DNA from: Micropterix aruncella
Taxonomy: Eukaryota > Arthropoda > Insecta > Lepidoptera > Micropterigidae
Direction: 5' to 3'
NCBI GenBank assembly: GCA_944548615.1
Contig: OX155972.1
Location: forward strand, 1,601,625 to 1,665,624
DNA length: 64,000 nt
Of this stretch, positions 54,441 through 64,000 are shown one piece after another. A program made the position numbers and the translations under genes. Each line of letters starts with the position of its first letter. The first letter of the stretch is position 1. Below the pieces are notes generated by a model. That model was not told the origin of the DNA. It worked only from the letters and a program-made list of their open reading frames with translations, and did no database searches.

Positions 54441-54699
54441 AATTCCTTGATGTCATAGATTTTTGATTTGAGAATTCCAAAGAGAGATTAGAGGTACAGT
54501 ATTGTATAGGCAATTTCGGCGAGCAAGGATCTGCGGCAATTCGTAAAGTCCGTATTTATGATTTTGACATTTAACGGTATCGCCAGCGTTAACCACCAGA
54601 CCACGCGTTTCCAAACTGTTAAAGTAATGTACAAAAAAAGAGACATGGACATACATACTATCTTATATGCAGAATCATTAAAAATAAACATTAGTATAG

Positions 54700-55065
54700 A
54701 GGAAAAAACATAGCTCTATGCATATAAATGTGCTAGCATATCCGAAATGAGGCGAAGTCGTACAACCAACTAGACCTATAAGGTCTGTATCTGGCTGTGC
54801 TGGAAATATATCTTTGAAATACATTGGTAAATCATTTACATAAACTAAAAATAGAATAGGGCCCAAAATTGAACCCTGCGGGACACCAAATTTATTAATT
54901 AAAGCAATCGAACAGTGTTTCGTAATGTTTTGATTTTGACAATGTGTAATTTCCACGATTAAAGTTCTATTTTTCAAATATGAATCAAACCATTTTAAGC
55001 AGTCCTCTCTAACTCCATAATGATTTAGTTTGTTTAGTAAAATATCACGTCCAACGCAATCAAGT
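54700..55065 (-). pseudogene. LINE RT palm fragment
   Basis: Minus strand DCVGRDILLNKLNHYGVRED CLKWFDSYLKNRT, then GVPQGSILGPILFLVYVNDL P. This is the RT segment before the YADD box, truncated both ways. Confidence 0.85.
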
Positions 55066-55125
55066 CGCCTGGATAACCATAGTCAAAATAGTCGCCTAGA
55101 TAACCATGTCAATGAGTCTCGGAAG

Positions 55126-55132
55126 GGTATAA
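55126..55132 (+). promoter_or_regulatory. candidate TATA box
   Basis: gggTATAAAAgaa, followed ~80 bases later by a good donor (aatat/gtaagtat at ~55213). Could be the promoter of a small plus-strand gene, with exon 55871-55948 as its next exon. Confidence 0.3.
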
Positions 55133-55870
55133 AAGAATTTTGGTTACGAATGTATTCTATTCGTTAGAAGGTATTGTGTATTTTCGTCTACAATCAGGTC
55201 GCTTTAAATATAATATGTAAGTATAAGTTACTGCTTTTTGTGGGTAATTTTTATATTTTCATTATCAATGGTGCTTTATAATTCTATAATCCTAATACTA
55301 GCAGTCCTACTTGTCAATGTTTCATAAATAATAACCCCCTTAAAATGTTGTAGGTATTCAAACACCCGACATGTATTTTATTATTTTACCTATAGAATAT
55401 TGTATTGTCATCGGAACTTTTTATGTATGTAAAATTTAAAAATAATTGGTTATGTAAAAGTTCGTCAAAATCGAGTTACAAAAGTAGACCTACCTTCTGT
55501 CATTGTACTGAGAAACAAATGAAGTTCAATTAAAGCCATAAATAGTAAATACAACATTTTTGTACATATTATTGTTTTTGTTACGGACAATAACGAATAA
55601 ATAATTGTTTTTACACCAAATCAAATAATGAACTCGATAATATACTTGAGATCATAGTTTTAAATTATAATATGAATATTTTAAATTACTTTATTTATAA
55701 TTCTAAAACTACTAACCATAAGTTAAAAAGTAATGTTTATAGTATCCATGCAATTTCTAGGACTTTCATTTGCCAGCGGTCAGTGGAATTATTTGGGAAT
55801 AAATGTTTTCTTTAATAAATTTTATATGACATAAATCACGATGTTATTTGTTGCTCTTGATCTCTTTCAG

Positions 55871-55948
55871 ACTTTTAAGCTAAATTTTATATGGACATTA
55901 TTTCTGAGTTGCCGAATATTTCGTGTCATCTCAGAAAGTCAACCTGGT
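55871..55948 (+). CDS. candidate small exon with start codon
   Basis: Bounded by tctctttcag and CTG/gtgagt; ATG at 55891 gives MDIISELPNISCHLRKST. Not recognised. A further GC-richer open segment at 56428-56530 (YRPFVPTQGYRCFDLHRASS) might belong with it, but phase and acceptor are uncertain. Confidence 0.25.
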
Positions 55949-55949
55949 G

Positions 55950-57655
55950 AGTTATAATTGTAAGATATGTTGACATTTTTGAATGTAAACTTTATATTTA
56001 TTATTGGTACTTAACTATCACTATCAAACAATCGTCATTGAGTACCTGTCTTATATTCGTATAGTAAAATAAATCTAAAACGGTAACAGTAAGTTGTATT
56101 TTTGTTATCTACTTAATCAAGATAAGAATTAATATAAAATTATGAAATAACTAAATCTCAAAATATCACGACAATAATTACTGGTAAAATATTTTGTTTA
56201 CAATGATGAAAAATAATAATCAGTAGACTAATAATACGCTAGTGTTCGTAAATATAGATGAGTACAATAAGTAACCCTAATGAAAATATATTTCTTAAAA
56301 CGTTGACAATGATTCTAATACGTTAACGCAAGTCCAATGTGACACGGTGTCTAATTAAAAAGGACAAATTTAAAAGAAATGATTGACGAAGTAAGAGTTG
56401 TTGCAGATTAAAGTTTTGGAAACAGAGTACAGACCCTTCGTCCCAACGCAGGGATATCGATGCTTCGACCTTCATAGGGCTTCGTCATTGTATCGGTCGG
56501 TCGCGTGGGAAGTGACAAACAGATGTTAGACATTACGATTCGACTTGCTTGAGTAACCTAAAAAAAGGAGTGGCCTTTTGAATCGCCTTTTGCAGGTATA
56601 TTATAGTCAGTTACTAGAAGCATGGCTACTAATAAATTAAGCGCTAAAATATGAACGGTGTGATTCTTTTACACCTGTTTTATTTATTTACGAATGATGG
56701 TTTTACACAAAATGTGGGATAGTTGCAATCTATAAGTAAAAAAGTACCTACCCAGGAAGTACCTAGGTACAAATTTTTTAATAATTTATATATTATATAC
56801 TATATTCCCTTATTAATATTATTAATAATAATTACACTTATACTTTTACTATACCTACTTTAATTTTATTGGAAAATACCTAGGTATTTTTTTTTTCAAA
56901 AATAGCTATAATTATATTGATGAAATTTTTCGAAAATTATATTTTTATGGATAATCATAACACACCCTTACTAATTACTTTGAGAAAACTGTTTCTGGGT
57001 AGTGTTTTGTAGCTACCTAGCTATTCAACGAAATTGGTATTAAAAATACGAAATAAATGGGTATATAGTTGGGGATAAAAAGGGATTTTACTAGGTAGAT
57101 TACCTAGTAAAACTTTGTCTTGGTAGCCGTTATGTTTAGTTTCAAGATTTCAGAGGCATTACAGAGAGTCTAACTAAAATAATATATCGATCGTTTACAA
57201 ACACCCTATGTTTTGAGTCACGTAAACTCCGCCGGAAAAAGTAAAACCAAAAATATTGACAAATTGAAATTAATATTACACTACTTATTAGTACTATAAT
57301 GTTATACGATTTTATTTTTATTCTAAAGAGAATTTATTTAACTTTCTGATAATTTAAAAAAAAGTGAAAAAATATGCTCAAACAATTAATTGTGGGTGTT
57401 TTATTTGCGTTCGGGAGAAAATGACACTCGTTTGAATAAATCATTATTCTGATCAAACGACCTTGGCTATCACTGTGAAATTTTGATAAATAGGTTAACA
57501 AGTAAATAAGTTAGGCAATTCATTAATAGATATTTAGTGGTTTTGATCGATATGGTGGTAATATGGAAAATACTTAGTATAAACACAGCGCGGCGCTCGC
57601 CCTTCTTTTCAAAACAGGCTGGCGCGGGGCGTACAATAGCTTTCTGGAGGGCCGG
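55950..57655. other. long AT-rich stretch, no repeat recognised
   Basis: 1.7 kb with no match to other parts of the window; the least repetitive part of the right arm. May be host intron or intergenic DNA. Confidence 0.45.
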
Positions 57656-57659
57656 CGGC

Positions 57660-58168
57660 TGAAAGGTTAATTAATTTCTATTGAGCCGTGCACATTATCG
57701 GACGTCAGTCGCGGACGTGACCTTGAAGCTTTGGACGTCCGATAGAGATCTGGCAAGCCGCGTCCCAAACGATTGTGCATACTGTTGTCGCGTCCGTAAG
57801 CCGCGGCTTATAGACGCTACTAAAAGGTTTTCTGAGTAATGAATTTTTATTGAGCCGTGCACATTATCGGACGTCAGTCGCGGACGTGACCTTGAACCTT
57901 TGGACGTCCGATAGAGATCTGGCAAGCCGCGTCCCAAACGATTGTACATACTGTTGTCGCGTCCGTAAGCCGCGGCTTATAGACGCTACTAAAAGGTTAT
58001 CTGTGTAATTAATTTTTATTGAGCCGTGCACATTATCGGACGTCAGTCGCGGGCTTTGGACGTCCAATAGAGATCTGCAAGCCGCGTCCCAAACGACTGC
58101 ATACTGTTTAGTCGCGTCCATAAGCCGCGGCTTACGTACGCGTCCGATAATATGATTGCCCCTTGGAC
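57660..58168. repeat. MITE family H, copy 2 with 3 tandem ~170-bp units
   Basis: Units start near 57665, 57835 and 58008 (gagccgtgcacattatcgga ... gccgcggcttatagacgcta). Only the right end ggacgcgtccgataatatga ttgcccctt is present at 58137. Units 1 and 2 are almost identical, implying recent duplication. Confidence 0.88.
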
Positions 58169-58353
58169 AGTTTTTTATGATTGTGAAAACGCCTTTTTAA
58201 AAAAATCCGTACACGGAAAGAAACTGATATGTCATCTAGCTGATTTTGTATCGGTTTCCTTTGCTACTATATTTTAGGTAGGTTTGTGCTTTTACAAGTT
58301 CAGTTAAAGTTTTAGTTAAATACCAGTCACATAACTTACGAAACATTCACAAT

Positions 58354-58862
58354 TGTATATATAAAAATGGATGTTGGTATGTATATCTGTCTGTCGGTCT
58401 GTCTGAGCTTAATAGACTCCGGCATCATTTGACCGATCACCATGAAAGTTGGCACATTTATGTATTTTTTCATGGAGACGTTTTTATGATATCCGCTTTG
58501 TTGTAAATTACCAATAGGTGGCGCTGCATCTATACATCTGTACCGCTCAACTGATCGCCATGAAAATTGGTATAGGTACATGGACATTTGTGCGGATAAT
58601 ATTTTCGCACTATTAACTTTATTGTAACTCACCACCAGATAGCGCTGCAGCACATCAACTTTTACACCGCCCAACTGAGCGACATCAAAATTGATATACG
58701 TAGACATTTGAGCATGCATAATATTTTACTTTGTTTTAACTCTCCATAGATAGTGCTGCAGTTACATCAACTTATATACCGTTCAACTGATCTCTATGGA
58801 AATTGGTTTATATAGGTATTTGAGACCGGATATAACACGGGCAACGCCGGGTAATGCCACTA
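58354..58862 (+). mobile_element. Helitron-like repeat
   Basis: Starts tatatataaaaatggatgtt ggtatgt and ends cacgggcaacgccgggtaat gccaCTAG/t, the 3' hairpin-CTAG pattern of Helitrons. Interior has four diverged copies of a ~110-bp unit (gctcaactgatcgccatgaa aattggtat; taggtggcgctgca). No Rep/helicase. Confidence 0.65.
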
Positions 58863-59310
58863 GTATACATATATAAGTGTATACATGTAATATATAATCT
58901 ATTTTAGGAAAAATATGTATATAATACAAATATAATAAATGAAATGCATGTACGTATATAATTAGATAGAAAGAACACAAATACTAAGGAAAAAGAAAAA
59001 GTTCCATAAAAAACCCTTTTTTAAAAATGTGATTTAAAAATAAATATTGCGTTATATTATAAGCTAAGTTGTACAACTCCTAACTTGTACCACTCTATTA
59101 GTTAAATTCACAATAATATTATGTATATTAAATGAGCATACATGCGGGAATACCGCAGTTAATAGATTGCAACTATACTAATCTATATTACTTAGTATAA
59201 AGTGCAAGACCCTCAATAGAGGTCAACGATAAGAAGACTTTCTGTAACGATACACTGGAAGATTAAATGTTTTGTTAATTATAATTATGACACACATGCC
59301 TTCGTGCAGT
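58863..59310. other. AT-rich spacer
   Basis: Nothing recognised. Confidence 0.4.
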
Positions 59311-59558
59311 TTAACCCCTCAAATGAATGGCGATTAGCTCGGGTTGCCTACGGCAAAATGTATATAAATTTATATTTACATTTACATTTACATTTACATA
59401 GAGCGGGGTTTACTATAGAGCTATAGCATTACTATAGAGCGGATTAATATAAAGCGGCGCACATTTACATTTATATTTACATTATATAAATTTATAAACA
59501 TTTTGTATACATTTTGCCAAGGCATCCCTTAAGGGACGCCTCACATTTGAGGGGTTAA
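59311..59558. mobile_element. TTAA MITE family G
   Basis: TTAA 59311-59314 and 59555-59558, inverted ends TTTAACCCCTCAAATG. Interior has (TTTACA)n microsatellite and tactatagagcgg repeats. 248 bp. Confidence 0.9.
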
Positions 59559-59668
59559 ATGAAACAGTTTTCCTAGTAAATTTATAAAAAAAATACAATG
59601 CACGCAATAATTGGCAGTATGAGTAATATCTAAGATTTTTTTAAATCTTTTAGTTTAGTATGTTTGAA

Positions 59669-60508
59669 TAAGTAAATGGGCCTACTTAAATACGATCTTC
59701 CAAGCAGAATGCATTGGCATCACCAGAGCAGCACAGGCAGTTGCAGCCAAAGATGTCGGAGACCTAAGCTTGAAATTTGTCTCCGACAGTGCCTCCGTGC
59801 TACAAACGCTAGCAAAAAATACTATAACCTCTGTCCTTGTACTGGAATGCCACAATGCGCTTCAATCCATTGCAGGGTCAAATAGAGTGACCCTGCAATG
59901 GATTAAGGGGCACAGCGACTCACTGGGCAACGACGCGGCAGACGAACTGGCCAAAAGGGGATCAAATGAAATAGTATATGGACCGGAACTCTTGATGCCC
60001 ATACCCCAGGCCCAAATAAAAACATGGCTACGCAGGAACGCCGACGAAACCCACCTTAAAGAATGGAAAAAAAACGCAGGATGCAGGCAAACAAAGAACG
60101 CGGTTCCGAAAGCGCCTAAAAAACTTGCCCGCAACCTCACCAGATTAAAAAGGGACAAAATCCGTAAAGTCATAGGTACTATGACAGGCCACTGTCCCCT
60201 AAACAAACACCTGTTTACCATAGGTGTGACAGACAGCCCTCTATGCAGAGGATGCATGGAGGAAGAAGAAACGCCACAGCATGTGCTCATGGAATGCAGG
60301 AGCGTGGCAGAGCAACGGGCAAGAATACTACAATCTCCAGCATCTGTCCCGGAGGCCTGTAGCAACCCAAACAGGCTGCTAACCTTCTGAGACAGCCTGG
60401 GTTGGCTAGAGTAACATAAATAGAAACATGAGCCACGCACAACGGCCCAATCAACTGGTTAAGTGCGGGAAATAGCCCAGGAAACTAACTAACTAAGTAA
60501 ATGGGCCT
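59669..60508 (+). mobile_element. RNase-H LINE insertion, copy 2, with 15-bp target duplication
   Basis: Target duplicate taagtaaatgggcct at 59669-59683 and 60494-60508. 5' truncated within the RNase H domain; ends in (CTAA)n like copy 1. Confidence 0.93.
59684..60390 (+). pseudogene. LINE ORF2 C-terminal part (RNase H), copy 2
   Basis: Same frame as 27390-28126 with ~15 substitutions. Retains E (FQAECIGI), D (FVSDSASVLQ) and D (NDAADELAKRG) but has lost the first catalytic aspartate by truncation. A TGA replaces the TGG of the final FWDSLGWLE, shortening the end by 8 residues. Confidence 0.9.
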
Positions 60509-60591
60509 CTTGTAAATGGGTAGCTCTTTTTCTTCAAATTAAGAGTTGATTTCGTTAGATATGAAATCGAAGACTATCGCGGTTGTTTGAC

Positions 60592-60741
60592 ATTATAAAT
60601 AGGATAAAACGAATTTACCGCGTAAAGTTTGTATCACCCGACGTTTCGGCGACGTCGGCTGGACAACAGCGGCTGCAAAGTCGCCGAGACATCGGGTTGT
60701 ACAAACTTCACGCGGTAAATTCGTTTTATCCTATTTATAAT
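60592..60741. repeat. Penelope-derived palindrome 2
   Basis: attataaataggataaaacg at left and its complement at right; arms share gaatttaccgcg, cgacgtttcggcgac. Central region partly lost. Confidence 0.85.
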
Positions 60742-60821
60742 CTAATTATATGAAATTGGAGGCTATCGCGGTTGTTATTACATTATAAATATTCTAATTA
60801 GATGAAGTCGGAGGCTATCAT

Positions 60822-60964
60822 ATTATAAATAAGATAAAAAACGAATTTACCGCGTGAAGTTTGTAACACCCGACGTCTCGGCGACGTTGCAGACGTCCTT
60901 GTCTAGGGTAGACAACAGCGCCGTTGTCTAGGGTGGACAACGGTTTTTTTTATCTTATTTATAA
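60822..60964. repeat. Penelope-derived palindrome 3
   Basis: Left arm tattataaataagataaaaa acgaatttaccgcg...; right arm shortened to ggttttttttatcttattta. Core contains gttgtctagggtagacaac twice. Preceded, like palindrome 2, by gaagtcggaggctatc. Confidence 0.8.
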
Positions 60965-61492
60965 TCTAATTAGATATCACAAGAAATATTCAGCACTAAA
61001 TTGAATTTACATGTTCTTTAGTATACGCTGGTATTTTTTTCCAAAACCTCTTTTTATTTTCTTAATCTAGACGTTACAATAAGCTCAGTATACCGAGAGA
61101 GTACTGTGTCAAAAGTAAGAATTTCTCTTTTTTTACATTGAATAAACCATATTTTTTCTTTAAAAATCACAAAATAGTTATTGCGTGATGAATAAAAAAC
61201 CAATAAGGACGTTTTAAACTAAAACGTTCTCAGAAATAGTGTCAGGATTTAGGCATAATTTCAAATTTTTTGAATATTATGAAAAAATTACTTAAAATGT
61301 TGATATCTAAATAGTTACCTATTTATATGATGATATAGATAGATGATGATATAAATGCACTAAACAACGTTTCGTTTAGTACTCGAAACGTATTCGAAGA
61401 ACAAGAGCTTAGTTTAAAGCCCATTTACTTATTTAAAAATTCCAAACTAAAAGTGGTAAAAAAATATATATTACTCATTTTTTAATTATCAA
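60965..61492. other. AT-rich spacer
   Basis: Nothing recognised. Confidence 0.4.
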
Positions 61493-62600
61493 ATCAAATC
61501 AAATCGCATTTATTGTCTTCAAAAACTTTTACATAGTTGTTTAGACACTTTATATAGCCGCTTAATGTTAAAATAACTTTAAAATGTATACTAAAATTTC
61601 ATTAGAGACTCACCATACAATTGAGTTATATTAGATAACTACAGTTAGTCATGAAATTATAATATTAAAATTAAATGGTCCTATAAATAATAAATATAAC
61701 TGATTATGGGAGACAATTAGAAATAATAGTAATAATATAATAATCAATAAAATGGTACAAATGTCAGGTTAAATAAATAAAATCGAGATGGAAATTGTCA
61801 GTCATCTAATTATAATTCGTTTATATTATATAATTCTTTTGCAATAAGGTAGCCTTTTAATTTCGATTTAAATTGGGCTATTTTTCCGTTTCTACATATA
61901 ATTTTAATATTCTCAGGCAGTTTATTGTAACACGCCATTCCAACATAATTTGGATCCCTTTTGAATAATTCCAGAGATGGTCGGGGTAATGCTAAATTGT
62001 GCCTACATCTGGTGAAATGCGAGTGAATTTCTTTTTGGGTCTTCATCTTTCCTATGTTTTTTAATATTAACTTTATGCATTCAAATATGTATAGTGATGG
62101 TAGCGTTAGAATACTGAGATTTTTGAAGTGACTACGACATGATTCATTATGGTTAAGGTTTATCAATATTCTTATGGCTCGATTTTAGAGAGAGAAAATA
62201 TGTTGCCTTAAAACTACTGTACACTGTAACCAGAAGGGAATCCCGTAACGAAGAATTGACTCGAAATAGGCAAAGTATATTATTTTGGTGTGTTTAACGC
62301 TCATCAGTTTCCGTATTTGCCTCAGTAAGAAACAGGCGCTGGAAAGTCTGTCGCTTAATTCCTCTCCGTAAGCATTCCACCTTAGATTTTCATCTAAAAC
62401 TAAACCCAGAAATTTATGGCTTTTAATATTGGCTACTGTGTTTGCACCGATAATTAAATTAAATCGCATGCAATGTTTTGTTCTAATCAAGAAACCGTTA
62501 ATCACAATTTTTTGAGGGGTCTTAGGGGTCGGCGAATAGTATATTTCCTTAGGCGACCCAGGACTTTTGCAGATTGTAGATGAAGACACAGACGATATTT
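61493..62600 (-). mobile_element. LINE 3' end with RT C-terminus and (TTTGA)n tail
   Basis: Minus strand; tail gatttgatttgatttgat at 61493-61509, 3' UTR to ~61810, then coding. The 3' UTR is shared with 4561-4680. 5' truncated at about 62600. Confidence 0.85.
61810..62600 (-). pseudogene. LINE RT thumb and C-terminus, frameshifted
   Basis: 62589-62185: ANIKSHKFLGLVLDENLRWN, CFLLRQIRKLMSVKHTKIIY FAYFESILRYGIPFW. 62166-61810 in another frame: LTLPSLYIFECIKLILKN, FKRDPNYVGMACYNKLPENI and the final KLKGYL. Frame break near 62175. No active site present. Confidence 0.85.
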
Positions 62601-62769
62601 TATCACACTCAACTGTAACTTTGAGAGTTATTGCAAAGTGGCGATGATCTATCTATACTGTCCAAATAATCCACCATGAGGCACAATGCATCTTTACAGA
62701 CGCCGGATCGCAAAGAAGTATTTGGAAAAACAAATGAAATTGCTCCTCACCAAGTGGAAGTAGATGATA

Positions 62770-62955
62770 GTTTTCCAGTAATATTTTGAGGAGCTCGCCA
62801 TCAAGTCTTCCAGAATACCTACACGGCACGGCGTTGACGACACGTTCTGCATGTTAAAATTCCGCACCGCTGAAGAATTCCCAACTCAGCTCAATTCGAT
62901 ACACCCTAAGATAAGGTTCACATATGAGATAGAAAAAGGTGGCATTGAGTAGCGA
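62770..62955 (+). pseudogene. Penelope-like RT active-site fragment
   Basis: Plus strand ...RHGVDDTFCML, then FRTAEEFPTQLNSIHPKIRF TYEIEKGGIE-stop. PLE RTs have YVDDTF followed by the LNSIHP-x-I-x-FT-x-E block; here the tyrosine is changed and the frame broken upstream. Confidence 0.78.
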
Positions 62956-63191
62956 CAACACCTTGGAACACACTGTATACAGACAACCTACCCACGCAGA
63001 CATATACAGAATGATATTTAATTAGTGACATCCTTGAAGTGAGTGAATCTGTATACGAGCAAAAAAGCAAATTTTGATGAAAAAAAAATGAGGAAAATAG
63101 CAGTAGGTAAAATATTGCGAATATTGTTTATTCACGATATTTTACCTATTGCAAGATGGCGCATCGCGCTCAACGCGTGAGTAACTTTTAT

Positions 63192-63482
63192 TTAACCCCT
63201 AGAGCCCAATTGGCCGATATCGGCCACAACACGATTCTGTGTAACGGCTTAATTTTTTTGAATTTTTATTTTGATTTAATTATTTTTATGATTAATTTAA
63301 TTAGATGATTTAATTTTATTTTAATTTAATTTGTTTTATTTTATTATGTTAATTATGTTTTATTTTAATTATGGGTACAGTGGTTTAGCAGTAATTAATG
63401 TTTTGGTGAGACAGTGTCATAATTCAATGTTTTGGGACATCAACTTGTCAATCGGCTGAGGGGCCAAGGCCTGAGGGGTTAA
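63192..63482 (+). mobile_element. TTAA MITE family F, copy 2
   Basis: TTAA 63192-63195 and 63479-63482; ends cccctagagcccaattggcc and cctgagggg. AT-rich interior; matches 25286-25561 in reverse. Confidence 0.85.
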
Positions 63483-63774
63483 TAGTCCATAAAAACAACA
63501 AAAAATATATTTAAAAAAACGTTATTTCTGTTTTTTCCAAAAAAATATTTAATAAGTTATATAAACACATTTATTAAAATGCTCTGTCCCTAGCCAATCC
63601 TGGGTGCAGCAGCAGCCATGTCATGCTTATACAAAATTTCGCTTCTGTGCTGTTGACCGTTGAGGAGTCCCCTCATTGGAAGATAACCCTGGGTGCAGCA
63701 GCCCTGTCGCGGTGAAACTTAGAACGGGCTATCATAATTGAATGCTTATCATTAAATGGTGGTTTTCTGAATGT
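63483..63774. other. spacer with ctgggtgcagcagc direct repeat
   Basis: The phrase ccctgggtgcagcagc occurs twice (63600 and 63690). Otherwise nothing recognised. Confidence 0.4.
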
Positions 63775-63845
63775 ACCAATAATTAAAAGGTGTGTCCTGA
63801 AACCTAATTTGCAGCGTTTGTAGTTTTTTTACATAGTCTTTGGGC
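63775..63845 (+). mobile_element. 3' UTR fragment of the 13577-14776 LINE family
   Basis: aggtgtgtcctgaaacctaa tttgcagcgtttgtag then acatagtctttg, matching 14592-14690 apart from a ~30-base segment missing here. Confidence 0.6.
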
Positions 63846-64000
63846 TCGATTGCGTTTCTTCGTGCACTAAAACCGGAAATTAGTTCGTGTGAACGAGACA
63901 GAGCAATACGCTGGAGCGGGATGTGAAATGAACGGTTGTCACTTTTTCGCATTAAAACTATCCACAAAAGATAAAGCATCTGAATCTATCACCGCACGAA

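Noticed and set aside
58336..58719. 127-codon minus frame in the Helitron-like repeat
   Set aside because: Arises from the internal ~110-bp repeats; no protein motif.

Overview
The window looks like lepidopteran (moth or butterfly) nuclear DNA. It is AT-rich, intron-bearing and packed with transposon remains: non-LTR retrotransposons, Penelope-like elements, hAT, PIF/Harbinger and pogo-like elements, TTAA-flanked MITEs and a Helitron-like repeat. The assignment rests on the mix of elements and on one insect-like host gene; no species call is possible from sequence reading alone.

Host gene. The one clear cellular gene is a p47 / NSFL1-cofactor orthologue (adaptor of the p97/VCP ATPase) on the minus strand. 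Eight coding exons were traced, from the start codon at 52491 to 23326. Splice phases agree at every junction, and the order is UBA-like N-terminus, acidic linker, SEP domain, then the linker before the UBX domain. The UBX exons were not found; they lie below 23326 or outside the window. The 546 bp to 1.1 kb expected of such a coding sequence is spread over 29 kb because the introns are filled with transposons.

Layout. 1-2260: an intact-looking integrase gene of the KRBA2/Ginger type (one intron). 2560-9300: microsatellites, several broken reverse transcriptase (RT) fragments, a Penelope-like 3' end, and the first copy of an unclassified ~600 bp dispersed repeat (called Rep-A here). 9400-12250: hairpins and an inverted pair of LTR-like repeats. 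13390-15108: a minisatellite invaded by a TTAA MITE, itself invaded by a LINE. 16462-20302: a complete 3.84 kb PIF/Harbinger transposon whose transposase gene and antisense MADF-BESS gene are interlocked, each having its second exon inside the other's intron. 20572-22778: a decayed hAT element carrying other repeats. 23326-52491: the p47 gene with TE-filled introns, including a multi-layer nest (34239-39660), a hAT with a perfect 8-bp target duplication (43587-45359) and another hAT containing a probable solo LTR (46550-47406). 52760-64000: MITEs, tandemly amplified repeats, a Helitron-like repeat, a second copy of an RNase-H-bearing LINE, Penelope-derived palindromes, LINE and Penelope RT fragments, and an AT-rich 2-kb stretch with a possible small gene.

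Functional links. p47 is the only gene with a clear cellular role. The Harbinger transposase and its MADF-BESS partner form a two-protein transposition system, with subterminal repeats as likely binding sites; the MADF-BESS frame carries a one-base shift in a homopolymer. The integrase at the left edge could be a recently active transposon or a domesticated gene. Nearly everything else is fragmentary.
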